Position numbers and translations under genes: made by a program
NCBI GenBank assembly: GCA_964519955.1
Contig: CAZFLM010000032.1
Coordinates: forward strand, 5,318-69,317
Reading direction: 5' to 3'
Length of the DNA: 64,000 nucleotides
DNA from: CAZFLM01 sp964519955
Lineage (GTDB): Bacteria > Armatimonadota > Chthonomonadetes > Chthonomonadales > CAJBBX01
Notes under the pieces: model-generated
Databases searched by the model: none
Told to the model about the DNA's origin: nothing
Seen by the model: only the letters and a program-made list of their open reading frames with translations
In this document: positions 52,701-61,330 of the stretch, one piece after another
Layout: each line of letters begins with the position of its first letter
Numbering within the stretch: the stretch's first letter is position 1

Positions 52701-53360
52701 GAGCGAGCCGCGCCGCCCATCGCCCTCCGGCAACTCGACGTAGGTCGCCGCGTCGCCGTCCGCCAACTTCGCGGCATCCACCTCCGCGCCGCGGGTGTCC
52801 GTCATCCTGGGGCGCTGGTCGCGGACCGGCTTCTGCTTCTCGGACGCCGGCGTCGGAAAGGCCAGCACGGCGATGTCGCGGTAGGTATCGAGCCGGGTCA
52901 GCGGCCGCGCGAGCTGGATCGGGCCCGCCCCGCCGCTCGTGCGCGTCTCGCTCCACACCACCATCTGCATGGCAAGATCGGGCGTCACCCACGGGCCGCC
53001 GCTCGAACTCCAGCCCTCGCAGTTGAAGAAGCCCAGCTCCAGGCCGAGGCGCCCTGCCTCCTTCACAGCGTGCTTCGTCACCTCGCGCCACTGGTCGGAC
53101 ATGAACGGGGCCGGCCCCTCCGGCGAGAAGACGATGTTCGCCATGGTCCCGCCGCCGAGGCCGACGCGCTTCATCGCCTCGAGGTCCGCCGTGACGCCCT
53201 CCTTCGACACGTTGCCGGCTAGCCAGTGCCACCAGACCTGGGGCCGAGCGCTGGCGGGCGGGCTCTGGAAGCCCTTGCGCAGATCGTCCTGCGGCTTCTG
53301 TGCGATGCAGGGGGCCGCCAACAGCAGCAAAGCGACGGCGAGCAGCGAGCGGTGGGTCAT
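49773..53360 (-). CDS. Secreted GH106 alpha-L-rhamnosidase
   Basis: 1195 aa from the ATG at 53360 (GGAAAGG upstream), signal peptide about 1-21 (CIAQK). Family opening PPASARPQVWWHWLAGNVS with GLGGGTMANIVFSP and ELGFFNCEGWSSSGGPWV. A beta-sandwich insert (about 200-340: SGVRLTPGPEW, FFRITFVGG) is of F5/8 type. Barrel landmarks: SLIDSYECGEQNW and FGDIRASGLSDMPMSEFW. The C-terminal galactose-binding module ends VTVNGRSLGVIWRAPWRVDV. Such enzymes remove terminal alpha-L-rhamnose from pectic rhamnogalacturonan or glycosides. Tail GNRK and stop are repeat-derived. Divergent from the DUF6785-like gene. Confidence 0.93.
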   Translation of the reverse strand: MTHRSLLAVALLLLAAPCIAQKPQDDLRKGFQSPPASARPQVWWHWLAGNVSKEGVTADLEAMKRVGLGGGTMANIVFSPEGPAPFMSDQWREVTKHAVKEAGRLGLELGFFNCEGWSSSGGPWVTPDLAMQMVVWSETRTSGGAGPIQLARPLTRLDTYRDIAVLAFPTPASEKQKPVRDQRPRMTDTRGAEVDAAKLADGDAATYVELPEGDGRRGSLTVTFAEPIAVSGVRLTPGPEWTRDEVDLHVSDDGQTFRKVGRINMPLSFMETGTDWQARLDFAKVTARFFRITFVGGRGTWTGPVPKRMTVSELEFVPADQAQAVIAPGTIVDLTGKMDAAGKLSWTPPAGDWTIVRFGYTPVGKHNHPVTKYGDGLETDKLSRAALDHHFASYVDKVIGDAGPLAGKSLVYSLIDSYECGEQNWTPLLPREFAKARGYDLTKWLPALTGRTIQDAGQTARFQEDFRRTIAGLWEDNYYRYFTDLLHKRGLKSSAEAYGNGTFGDIRASGLSDMPMSEFWFATAGSNSKMAGSAAAVYGKPIVGAESFTSGAEWNFDPASMKAQGDNEYILGVNRYYFHSYAQQMWADDRKPGWVWGNGIHLTRNLTWFEQGKSWLGYLARCQYLLQRGQSVCDVLAYQGEAGLHYGEGGGLRAVPAGYDFDAIDRDGFLTGVTAKDGQVVAPSGKRYRLLALPADPAVSPAVLRKVRDLVKAGAVVFGPAPQRAYGLSGYPQTDAEVKQLAAEIWGTVDGKAETENKLGRGRVFWTGAMDRLEPVFAELALAPDFECSDKDARLLYLHRHQGSADWYFLSNQESYRLAVDCTFRVGGRQPELWDAETGKMVAAPAWRVGKDGRTIVQLVLEPTQSVFVVFARPAGAVEHLTSVVRADQPAEPREKHTLVVTKATYVAQDGAGYPMDLTEKVAALVHSGTLKVYATNTFAGNDPAGLHVKELRIDYTLDGQPSRVVVPENGMLRLPPVKPEDDRPAYEVVRTAGGAPAVRVWEPGIYELGLSAGKGKRLDVAKGATATAVDGPWTVHFAPRWGGPASIVFDQLTDWTKRAEEGVKYYSGTATYEKTIEVTAAQLGAGKTVYLDLGALKNLAEVTVNGRSLGVIWRAPWRVDVTGVLKPGKNALRVAVTNLWANRIIGDTRLPAEKRIATTTTNPYGPDTPLQPSGLFGPVRIVSVPVVTVVGNRK

Positions 53361-53558
53361 GGGTACGCCTTTCCGGAGACACAGGTTCGAGCGCCCGCCC
53401 AGAGTCGGCGGCACGTAGGTGCCTGTTGGCCGTCGGGCGCCCCGGCTCCTGCACCCATTCGTCGCATTCGGACCGCGCGAGGGCAGGAACGCGGGCGCCC
53501 CGCACGGAATCGGCGCACACGAGCCAGGCGTCGAGGACGCACGGCGACGAGGATCCGC

Positions 53559-55538
53559 ATGCACCCCGACCCGACCGACGATTCCACGACCGCCGACCGC
53601 CCGACGCCCGACCGCGCCATGCCCTGGCGCGCCATCGCGATCGGCTGCCTCCTGCTGCCGGTCAACGCGCTGTGGCTCGCCCAGATGGAGGTGGGCGCGA
53701 GCGGCTCCGTCCACGGCACGACGAGCAACGGCCCTTACCCCTCGACGCTGTCGCTGTTCGCGAACGTCATCGGCTTTGTCGTCATGCTGGTGGCCGCGAA
53801 CGCGCTGCTGCGCCGCTGGCGCCCGAAGTGGGTGCTGTCGAGCGCCGAGATCCTCGTCGTCTACGTGATGCTCACCATCGGCACGTGCCTGACGAGCATC
53901 GACTTCCTCGACGTCCTGTTCCCGATGCTCGCCCACTCGACGCACTACGCGACCCCGGCGAACGGGTGGCACGACCTGTTCATCCGCACCATGCCGCCGT
54001 GGCTCCACGTGGGCGACGCGGACGCGCTGAAGGGCTGGTACCTGGGCAACTCGAACCCGTACACCTGGCAGCACGTGACCGCCTGGCTGGTCCCGATCGC
54101 GGCGTGGGCGGGGTTCATCCTGGTGCTGCTGTGGGTCATGCTCTGCATGAACGCGCTGATCCGCATCCAGTGGACGCGCCACGAGATGCTCAGCTACCCG
54201 ATCATCGAGCTGCCCATCGACCTCGCCAGCGAGAGCAGCGGGTTCTTCCGCAAGCCGGCCATGTGGATCGGCTTCGGAATCGCGGCGTCCATCAGCCTGC
54301 TCAACGGGCTGGCCGTGCTCTACCCGGGCGTGCCCTCGCTGCCGATCAAGGCGCAGGACATCTCACCGTACTTCACCGGCGCTCCGTGGAACGCGATGGG
54401 CTGGACCCCGATCGCCTTCTACCCGTTCGCCATCGGCCTGGGCTTCCTGCTGCCCGCCGACATGCTCTTCTCGTGCTGGTTCTTCGCGCTGATGTGGCGG
54501 GCGGAGCGCATCGTCAGCGCGTTCTACGGCTGGGGCGAGGCGCGGCCGAGCTTCCCCTACGTGAACGAGCAGTCGTTCGGCATCTACATGGGCGTGGCGG
54601 CCCTGGCCATCTGGGGCGCGCGGCGGCACCTGGCGGCGGTGGCCCGCGAAGCGTGGCGATCCGGCGAACGTACCGAGGACGCCCCGATGAGCGCCCGCAC
54701 CGCGCTGCTCGGCCTCGCCGCGGGCTATGTCCTGCTGGTCGCCTTCTTCCACGCGGTCGGGCTGCCGTGGTGGATGAGCGCCCTGGCGATCGCCATCTAC
54801 CTCGCCATCGCGATCGCCTGCACGCGGATGCGCGCCGAACTTGGCCCCCCGGCGCACGACCTGCACAACGGGGGCCCGGACTATATCCTCACCGCCTGCC
54901 TGGGCACCCGCGGCTTCGCCCCCGGCACGCTGGCGGCGCTCACCTGGTTCTACTGGTTCAACCGCGCCTACCGCAGCATCGCCATGCCCTGCCAGCTCGA
55001 AGCGTTCCGGATCGGCGAGAAGCGCGGCATCGGGATGCGCGGGATGACGGTGGCGCTGGTGATCGCGGCAGTCGTGGGGCTCGCCTCGGGATGCTGGGCG
55101 CTCTGGGCGCTGCCATACCACGCCGGGGCCGAGGCGCGCATGGCCGGGCACTTCACGTACTTCGGCACGGAGGCGTTCAACCGCCTGGAAGGCTGGATAC
55201 GCAGCCCGCGCGACACAGACGTTCCGGCAGTGATCGCCATCGGCGCCGGATTCCTCCAGGCGATCGCACTGCACGCCGCGCGGATGCGGCTCGCGTGGTG
55301 GCCGTTCCACCCGCTCGGCCTGGCGGTCTCCGGCAGCTTCGCGATGAGCACGATGTGGATGCCGATGCTCATCGCCTGGATCTGCAAAGTGAGCGTGCTG
55401 CGCTACGGCGGCCAGGCCGGCTACCGGCGCTTCCTCCCGTTCTTCCTCGGCCTCATGCTCGGCGACTATCTCCCCGGCTGCCTCTGGCCCATCATCGGCC
55501 GCCTGCTGAACGCGAACACGTACTGCTACTACTTCTGA
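53559..55538 (+). CDS. DUF6785/DUF6784-like multi-spanning membrane protein
   Basis: 659 aa from the ATG at 53559 (GAGGAT upstream). About 12 hydrophobic segments. Features: SNGPYPSTLSLFANVIGF early, WVLSSAEILVVYVMLTIG, a large extracytoplasmic loop around 120-180, then WTRHEMLSYPIIELPIDL and WWPFHPLGLAVSGSFAM. The pattern matches the uncharacterised DUF6785/6784 proteins of Planctomycetes and Armatimonadetes-like genomes, with distant likeness to OPT-type transporters. As the only candidate carrier in the glycosidase region, divergent from the rhamnosidase, it may move oligosaccharides, but this is inference. Confidence 0.8.
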   Translation: MHPDPTDDSTTADRPTPDRAMPWRAIAIGCLLLPVNALWLAQMEVGASGSVHGTTSNGPYPSTLSLFANVIGFVVMLVAANALLRRWRPKWVLSSAEILVVYVMLTIGTCLTSIDFLDVLFPMLAHSTHYATPANGWHDLFIRTMPPWLHVGDADALKGWYLGNSNPYTWQHVTAWLVPIAAWAGFILVLLWVMLCMNALIRIQWTRHEMLSYPIIELPIDLASESSGFFRKPAMWIGFGIAASISLLNGLAVLYPGVPSLPIKAQDISPYFTGAPWNAMGWTPIAFYPFAIGLGFLLPADMLFSCWFFALMWRAERIVSAFYGWGEARPSFPYVNEQSFGIYMGVAALAIWGARRHLAAVAREAWRSGERTEDAPMSARTALLGLAAGYVLLVAFFHAVGLPWWMSALAIAIYLAIAIACTRMRAELGPPAHDLHNGGPDYILTACLGTRGFAPGTLAALTWFYWFNRAYRSIAMPCQLEAFRIGEKRGIGMRGMTVALVIAAVVGLASGCWALWALPYHAGAEARMAGHFTYFGTEAFNRLEGWIRSPRDTDVPAVIAIGAGFLQAIALHAARMRLAWWPFHPLGLAVSGSFAMSTMWMPMLIAWICKVSVLRYGGQAGYRRFLPFFLGLMLGDYLPGCLWPIIGRLLNANTYCYYF

Positions 55539-56084
55539 GGCGCGCATTCCGGCGCCCGCGCTCCATCGCTGTCGCGCCTCGGCACCGTGTGCATCGCCTC
55601 GGCCGCTTGCTTGCGCGCGCGGCTCTGTTTCCACGGTACGGTGTCGCGGTGATGCGGCTCCCGGTCGATGTGACACGGTGGGAGTGGTGCAGAGCCGCGC
55701 GCGCAAGCAAGCGGAAGCGCCCGGCCAGGCACCGCGCGGTGGTCACCGGTGCCTCAGCCGCATCGGCCTGGCGAAGGCGCAACCCGCTCCTTCTGGGCCG
55801 CAGACGGCGCGCCCCGGCCAGTCGCGGCTCCGAACCATGTGCCCGCCGACAGTCACCATCCAAGCCGAGAGCGTCAGCGACTGGGCGGCCCCGCACGCCC
55901 CGCAACCGTCCGAGCCGCGACTGGCGTGGCCGGCGTGCGGTTCGCCGGCCACAGAAGGAGCGGGTGGCCATCTCCCGAACCGCGCGGGTGTTCGGGTGCG
56001 CGCCCTCGGCCCTATGCAGGACCCCGGCCCCGCCGCACCGAATGGCTCCTCGATCACCACTCACCGTCGGGAGGTCTCCGTTCC
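55539..56084. other. Intergenic region with two long inverted repeats
   Basis: 546 bp with no gene. A perfect 25-bp inverted repeat pairs 55603-55627 (CCGCTTGCTTGCGCGCGCGG...) with 55690-55714 around about 62 bases. A second, nested set pairs CCCGCTCCTTCTG 55783-55795 with 55952-55964 and GCCAGTCGCGGCTC 55817-55830 with 55912-55925. These could be structured RNA, a miniature transposable element remnant or a transcript-end signal for the gene ending at 55538. CGGGAGG near 56070 serves the next start. Confidence 0.65.
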
Positions 56085-57317
56085 ATGCAGGTTCCATTGC
56101 TTGTGCTCGCCGCGGCATCGCTTCTGGCGTCTGTGGCCGCGGCTCAGGACGCGCCGAAGGGCTTCGTGACGCGATCGGGGCTGAAGCTGATGCTGAACGG
56201 CCAGGAGTACCGCGCGATCGGCGTCAACATCCCGAACCTGCACCAGTCCTACTTCGGCACATGGTTCCACAACGAGCAGATCTACGGGACGCACGCCAAG
56301 GCGAGGCAGGCGATGCTCGACGCACTCGACGACGCGCAGAAGAGCGGCATCGCGTTCGTCCGCTTCTTCGCCAGCCCCGGCTATCCGATCGATACCTCGC
56401 GCCTCTACGCCAAGGACCGAGCGCAGTACTGGCGCCTCATGGACGAGCTGTTCGCTGAGTGCCGCAAGCGCAACCTGAAGCTCGTGCCGTCGCTGCAGAC
56501 GCTGCACGGCTGGTACCTCACCTGCGGCGAGCACGCCCAAGCCATCCTCGACCCGAACTCGAAGACCTACAAGGCGACCCACGAGTACATCCGCGAGGTG
56601 GTGACGCGGTACAAGGACGACCCGACCGTCCTCCTGTGGGAGCTGGAGAACGAGTCGATGCTCGCGGCGGATGTCGACCAACTCGGCCGCGACCTGCCCC
56701 CGAAGGCCGTGTACCCGCCGGGCGCCGAGGTCCGCGAGAAGGGCGCGCGGGACGACAGCCTGACCTGGGACATGACGCTGCGCCTGTACCGAGAGCACGC
56801 CGCGTTCATCAAGAGCCTCGACTCGAACCACCTCGTCACGAGCGGCGATGCGGAGGTGCGTCCGGAATGCACCAGCCGCCGCGAGACGTTCCCGGACTTC
56901 AAGTACCGCACGGATACGCTCCGCGAGTGGCTGGCGAACAACCTGGCCTCGCAGCCGGAGCCGCTCGACGTGATCAGCTACCACATGTATGGCAACCTGG
57001 AGGCCGCGAAGCCCGGCACGAACTGGGGCCTCACGTTCAGCGACCTGATGCGCAGCCAGATCCGCGCCGCCCACGCCGCCCAGGTGCCCGTGTTCATCGG
57101 CGAGCTGGGCCAGAACAACCCGTCGTTCAAGGCCGACCCCGACGCGAGGTGGACGCGCGCCGCCATCGACATCATGGAGCAGGAGGGCGTCTCGCTCGCC
57201 GCGCTGTGGGTGTGGCACTTCCCCTGGCAGCCGGAGCTGACCGTCGACAGCGCGACCTACTCGCAGCTCGTCAAGCGCATCGGTGAGTTCAACCGCAAGC
57301 ACGGCACGGCCAAGTAG
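56085..57317 (+). CDS. Secreted GH5-type glycoside hydrolase (mannanase-like)
   Basis: 410 aa from the ATG at 56085, signal peptide about 1-21. GVNIPNLHQSYFG, AFVRFFASPGYPID and YKDDPTVLLWELENE follow the family order; acid/base Glu190 (ENE) and nucleophile Glu340 (VFIGELGQ) are present, as are HMYGN (about 300) and LWVWHFPW near the end. Sequence style is close to the GH5 mannanase/glucanase branch found in the same phyla. Likely cleaves beta-mannan or a related beta-glycan outside the cell. Followed after 21 bp by the small membrane protein. Confidence 0.9.
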   Translation: MQVPLLVLAAASLLASVAAAQDAPKGFVTRSGLKLMLNGQEYRAIGVNIPNLHQSYFGTWFHNEQIYGTHAKARQAMLDALDDAQKSGIAFVRFFASPGYPIDTSRLYAKDRAQYWRLMDELFAECRKRNLKLVPSLQTLHGWYLTCGEHAQAILDPNSKTYKATHEYIREVVTRYKDDPTVLLWELENESMLAADVDQLGRDLPPKAVYPPGAEVREKGARDDSLTWDMTLRLYREHAAFIKSLDSNHLVTSGDAEVRPECTSRRETFPDFKYRTDTLREWLANNLASQPEPLDVISYHMYGNLEAAKPGTNWGLTFSDLMRSQIRAAHAAQVPVFIGELGQNNPSFKADPDARWTRAAIDIMEQEGVSLAALWVWHFPWQPELTVDSATYSQLVKRIGEFNRKHGTAK

Positions 57318-57338
57318 GCGGAACGCGGAGGACCGCGC

Positions 57339-57794
57339 ATGGACGCGTTGGCATCGTTCAACTACTACGGTCCGACCCCAATCGCGGTGTGTGGGTCTGC
57401 GGTCATCGCTGCCCTATTCGTCGTCGCGATGGTGTTCCTGAGCTATGCCACTGAGCTTGCCCAGAGCGGGGAATGGCGGCGCACTGCGATGCCCGGCCCC
57501 TGGTCCATCATCGTCGGCGATGCAGGCAACCTGGTTGAGCCTTGCCGGCTCCGCCGGGTCGGACTGCTCTGCGGATTGGTGACCGGCCTTGTGGTGGGGC
57601 TTGGGCAAGGGCAGAGCGGCGGCGGCGACCTGGACATGGCGTTCGGCGTGCTCGTCCGCGCGCCCGTCGGTGCTGTAGTTGGGGCTGTGGCCGGAGCGCT
57701 CTCCGTGCGGTGCGGCAGAATGCTCGGCCGGCGCTCCCTTCAGTCGACGACTGGGAACAAGCCCACGACAGAGGCACGGAGGGATGATCCATGA
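57339..57794 (+). CDS. Small membrane protein of unknown function
   Basis: 151 aa. Three hydrophobic segments: AVCGSAVIAALFVVAMVFLS, a middle one LLCGLVTGLVVGLGQG and the glycine-rich MAFGVLVRAPVGAVVGAVAG. No known motif. CGGAGGA precedes the ATG. The stop overlaps the GH29 ATG by ATGA at 57791, so translation is coupled with the fucosidase. It may be an accessory of the glycosidase unit or an unrelated spacer gene. Confidence 0.6.
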   Translation: MDALASFNYYGPTPIAVCGSAVIAALFVVAMVFLSYATELAQSGEWRRTAMPGPWSIIVGDAGNLVEPCRLRRVGLLCGLVTGLVVGLGQGQSGGGDLDMAFGVLVRAPVGAVVGAVAGALSVRCGRMLGRRSLQSTTGNKPTTEARRDDP

Positions 57795-59173
57795 AGCATC
57801 GCCGAACGCTCATGGCCGCGGCCTTGCTCTTGTTGCCGCTGCTATGCTGCCTGAGTGCGGCCGTCGCCCAGGCGCCGGAGCCGAGCATCAGACCGCCCTC
57901 GGCGAAGCGCGTGCGCGAGCTGCAGCGGCTGCGGTGGGGCATGTTCGTCTGCTGGTCGCTCAGCACGTTCTCCGGGCAGGAGTGGACGCCCGGCGTCAAG
58001 GACGTAGCCTTCTTCCGGGCGACTGGCTGCGACACGGACCAGTGGGCGCGGACCGCGAAGGAAGCCGGGATGGGCTACATCCTCTTCCTTGCGAAGCACC
58101 ACGACGGCTTCTGCCTTTGGGACACGCAGACCACCGACCGCAAGGTGACGAACGCGCCGCTGCACCGCGACGTGCTCGCCGAGCTGCGCAAGTCGTGCGA
58201 CAAGTACGGCGTCAAGCTCGCGCTCTACTTTTCCGAGGGCGACTGGACGTTCCCCGGCGCGGTCGACGGGCGCGGCGGCACGGGCAGCGGGAATGACCCG
58301 GAGAAGGTCAAGGCGCAGCTTCAGGAGCTGTGCACGCGGTACGGCAAGATCGAGTTCTTCTGGATGGACTGCGCCGCCGGACACGCCGGCCTCACGCACC
58401 GCGAGCTGACCGCCTGGGTGAAGCGCTTCCAGCCGGGCTGCTTCGTCGGCTGTAACGGCGGCCAGCCCGGCGACGGCACCGACCTGCGCGCGGGCGAGAT
58501 GGCGCGGCCCGGCAAGGTTACGGGCTGGCCAGTCGGCGAGTTCACCTACCCCATCCTCCCCCCGCACGAGGGCGGCGCCCAGTGGTTCTACTCCCTGCCG
58601 AAGCACGACGCGCTCTGCCTGCCCGCCGCGCGCATCTACCGCGACTACGCCGGCGCGGTGAAGCACGGCAACATCTTCTCGCTCGATGTCGGCCCCGACT
58701 ACGCGGGCGAACTGCGCAAGATCGACGTCGAGACGCTGCGCGAGGTCGGACGCCTCATCCGCAAGCCGCCGCCGCCCGGCCCGGTGCCGATCAGCCAGGG
58801 CAAGCCGTCCACGGCCTCCAGCGTCTGGTCGGCGGACTACGGCCCGGAGAAGGCGTTCGACGGCGACGAGAGCACGCGCTGGGGCGGCGCGCCGGAGAGC
58901 CGCAGCGGGTGGATCGCGGTGGACCTTGGCAGCGAGCGGACCATCGACCGCGTCATCGTCCGCGAGATCGGCTACCCGCGCACCCAGGAGTTCGCCATCG
59001 AGTGGAATGACGGTGGAGCCTGGCGCGAGCTGGCGCGTGGCACGACGCTCGGCGCGGAGAAGACCATCACCTTCGCACCGACGCGCCTGCGGCACATCCG
59101 GCTCAACATCCTCAAGGCCAGCGAGGTGCCGACCATCGAGGAGTTCCAGGTCTTCGAGGCGGGCAAGCCGTAG
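57791..59173 (+). CDS. Secreted GH29 alpha-L-fucosidase with C-terminal F5/8-type module
   Basis: 460 aa, signal peptide about 1-27. GH29 landmarks: KHHDGFCLWDTQTTDRKV at 102-119 and the nucleophile Asp193 in FFWMDC. The barrel is short (to about 330). Residues 335-457 form a galactose-binding F5/8-type domain (STASSVWSADYGPEKAFDG, GWIAVDLGSERTIDRVIV, RHIRLNILKAS). It would release alpha-L-fucose from pectin, algal or animal glycans. Acid/base residue not assigned, as is usual in this family. Between two other glycosidases in a co-directional run. Confidence 0.93.
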   Translation: MKHRRTLMAAALLLLPLLCCLSAAVAQAPEPSIRPPSAKRVRELQRLRWGMFVCWSLSTFSGQEWTPGVKDVAFFRATGCDTDQWARTAKEAGMGYILFLAKHHDGFCLWDTQTTDRKVTNAPLHRDVLAELRKSCDKYGVKLALYFSEGDWTFPGAVDGRGGTGSGNDPEKVKAQLQELCTRYGKIEFFWMDCAAGHAGLTHRELTAWVKRFQPGCFVGCNGGQPGDGTDLRAGEMARPGKVTGWPVGEFTYPILPPHEGGAQWFYSLPKHDALCLPAARIYRDYAGAVKHGNIFSLDVGPDYAGELRKIDVETLREVGRLIRKPPPPGPVPISQGKPSTASSVWSADYGPEKAFDGDESTRWGGAPESRSGWIAVDLGSERTIDRVIVREIGYPRTQEFAIEWNDGGAWRELARGTTLGAEKTITFAPTRLRHIRLNILKASEVPTIEEFQVFEAGKP

Positions 59174-59191
59174 GCGCGGGGAGGACCTGCC

Positions 59192-61330
59192 ATGCGTACG
59201 GCACTGATCTGGCTCGGCGTTCTGCTCGCAGTGGTCTGCCCTTCATCGCATGCCGCCGAGCGTGCCCTCCACCTGACCGCGTCCACCACCACCGTCGGAC
59301 GGTACGCGCGCATCGAGTTCACCATCTCGGGCCTGGGCGAGTACCGCAACCCGTTCGACCCCGACGAGGCGGACCTGACGCTGGAGATCCGCACGCCGCG
59401 CGGTACCGCGATCATCGTCCCCGCGTTCTTCGGCCAAGCCTACGAGCGCCGGACCCGCGAGCACAACGGCCGCCCTGCCGACTGGTTCTACCCGGCCGGG
59501 CAGCCGCGCTGGCAGGCGCGCTTCGCTCCGATGGAGGTCGGCGCCTACTCCTGCGCCGCCCGGGTGAAGGACCGAGAGGGGGTCGCGCGCTCGAACGCAG
59601 TTCGGTTCCGGTGCGTCCCGTCGCAGTCGCACGGCTTCGTGCGCGTCGCCAAGCAAGACCCGCGCTTCCTCGCGTATGACGACGGCGCACCCTACTTCGC
59701 CATCGGGCAGAACGCCGCGTTCGTCAAGGAGCTGCGCGACACGGAGGCCATCTTCGCGCACATGGCCGCGCAGGGCGCCAACTTCGCGCGGGTGTGGGCG
59801 AGCTGCGACGACTGGGGCATGTGCATCGAGGGCCGCAAGAGTGCGTGGGCCCGCAGCTGGGACTGGCGCCCGCCCTTCGCGGAGGAGCCGGGCAGCCCAG
59901 GCCGGCAGTGCGTGCGCCTCGCGGGAGCCGACGGCGCCACCCTCGCGGTGCAGCCTTCGCAGCCGGTGGCCTTGCGCGCGAACACGCGTTACGTCGTAAG
60001 CGGATCCGTCAGATCGGACGGATCCGCCAGATTGTCGCTCGAATTTGCGGGCGCCAGGCTGGGCGAGCCCATCGCCTCTCCCGAGAAGTGGACCCCGTTC
60101 CGCCGCGAGCTCACCACCGCCGCAAACCAGTGGTGGCTCGACGGGCTGGCGCTGCGGCTGGCCGGCGGCGGCACGGTCTGGCTGCGCAACCTGTCGCTGC
60201 GGGAGGCCGGCGGCGGCCCCGAGCTGCTGTGGGAGGCCGATCCGAGCCGCCCCACTATGGGCAACTACAACCCGGTCGACTGCTTCATCCTGGACAAGGT
60301 CCTCGAGTACGCCGAGGCCAAGGGAATCGCGATCCAGCTCGTTGTGTTGACTCGCGACCTGTACATGAGCCGGCTGAAGGACGACAAGTCGCCGGCATAT
60401 GCGGCCGCCATCGCCGATGCCAAGCGCACGCTGCGCTATGCCGTCGCGCGCTGGGGCGCGTTCACCTCGCTGGCGATCTGGGAGTACTTCAACGAGAACG
60501 ACCCAGGCCTGCCCTGCGACCGGTTCTACACCGACTGTGGAACATGTCTGGCCCAGATCGACCCCTACCGCCACCTGCGCGCGACCAGCGACTGGGGCGA
60601 TTGCCCGCGCAACTGGCGGCTCTCCGCGCTCGACGTCGCGAACCTGCACTACTATCTCCGCCCGGCGGACGGTGAGCGCTTCAAGGACGAGGTGACGACG
60701 GTGCTGGAACGGGCTCGCACGCTGCGCAAGGACGCGCCGCGGAAGCCCGCGCTCTTCGCGGAGTTCGGTCTGGCTAAGGATGACTGGCAGCCCAGCCCGT
60801 ATATGGAACAGGACGCCGGCTACATCCACCTGCACAACGCGCTCTGGGCCTCCGCGCTCAGCGGGCTATCCGGGACGGTGCACCCGTGGTGGTGGGAGGA
60901 TATCGAGAAGCGCGGCGCGTACCGTCACTATCGGGCGCTGGCCGCGTTCCTGAAGGGCATCCCGTTCACGTCCGGCAAGCTGCGTGACGCCTCGGCGACG
61001 TCATCCGACCCGCGCTGGCGGGTGGTGGGCCTGCAGTCCGGCAACAGCGCCTGGCTCTGGCTGTCTGATTCCTGCGCGACGTGGTGGCAACAGGTTGTCG
61101 CGAAGGCTCAGCCCGGTGTTTCGAGCGGAGTGGCAATCGCGCTGGAGGGCCTCCCCCCCGGCATGTACCGGCTCGAATGGTGGAACACAGGTGAAAGAAC
61201 GGTGGTCCAGACCGACACCGCCAGGTTGGGCGACGGTGTACTGCGCTTGACCGCGCCGGACTTCACCAGCGATATCGCGTGCAAGGTGACGCGCGCCCGC
61301 GAGGCATCTCCGACAGGAGGCACACGATGA
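59192..61330 (+). CDS. Secreted DUF5060 / GH5-like glycosidase
   Basis: 712 aa, signal peptide about 1-21. Residues 25-140 match DUF5060 (a beta-sandwich: LTASTTTVGRYARIEFTISG, ADWFYPAG). Barrel from about 150 (YFAIGQNAAFVKE) with acid/base Glu435 in YFNENDP and nucleophile Glu524 in FAEFGLAKD. A beta-sandwich insert (about 255-345) carries VSGSVRSDGSARLS, where the DNA is a perfect 26-bp hairpin (60001-60026). ATGA overlap with the next gene at 61327. Substrate not known. Confidence 0.85.
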   Translation: MRTALIWLGVLLAVVCPSSHAAERALHLTASTTTVGRYARIEFTISGLGEYRNPFDPDEADLTLEIRTPRGTAIIVPAFFGQAYERRTREHNGRPADWFYPAGQPRWQARFAPMEVGAYSCAARVKDREGVARSNAVRFRCVPSQSHGFVRVAKQDPRFLAYDDGAPYFAIGQNAAFVKELRDTEAIFAHMAAQGANFARVWASCDDWGMCIEGRKSAWARSWDWRPPFAEEPGSPGRQCVRLAGADGATLAVQPSQPVALRANTRYVVSGSVRSDGSARLSLEFAGARLGEPIASPEKWTPFRRELTTAANQWWLDGLALRLAGGGTVWLRNLSLREAGGGPELLWEADPSRPTMGNYNPVDCFILDKVLEYAEAKGIAIQLVVLTRDLYMSRLKDDKSPAYAAAIADAKRTLRYAVARWGAFTSLAIWEYFNENDPGLPCDRFYTDCGTCLAQIDPYRHLRATSDWGDCPRNWRLSALDVANLHYYLRPADGERFKDEVTTVLERARTLRKDAPRKPALFAEFGLAKDDWQPSPYMEQDAGYIHLHNALWASALSGLSGTVHPWWWEDIEKRGAYRHYRALAAFLKGIPFTSGKLRDASATSSDPRWRVVGLQSGNSAWLWLSDSCATWWQQVVAKAQPGVSSGVAIALEGLPPGMYRLEWWNTGERTVVQTDTARLGDGVLRLTAPDFTSDIACKVTRAREASPTGGTR
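60001..60026 (+). repeat. Perfect hairpin palindrome inside the DUF5060 gene
   Basis: CGGATCCGTC-AGATCG-GACGGATCCG: 10-bp arms with a 6-base loop, entirely in coding sequence and in frame (encodes about VRSDGSA). It looks like a short mobile palindromic element inserted without breaking the frame. Confidence 0.7.

Noticed and set aside
49737..53222. 1161-codon plus-strand frame opposite GH106
   Set aside because: Shadow of the rhamnosidase; starts inside an R1 repeat and has no domain.
55539..56084. Insertion sequence with terminal inverted repeats
   Set aside because: No transposase frame between or beside the arms and no target duplication visible; the arms are only 60-120 bases apart.
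53300..56458. 1052-codon plus-strand frame crossing the membrane-protein gene, the inverted repeats and part of GH5
   Set aside because: Out of frame with both recognised genes, Arg/Pro/Ala-rich, and crosses intergenic structure.
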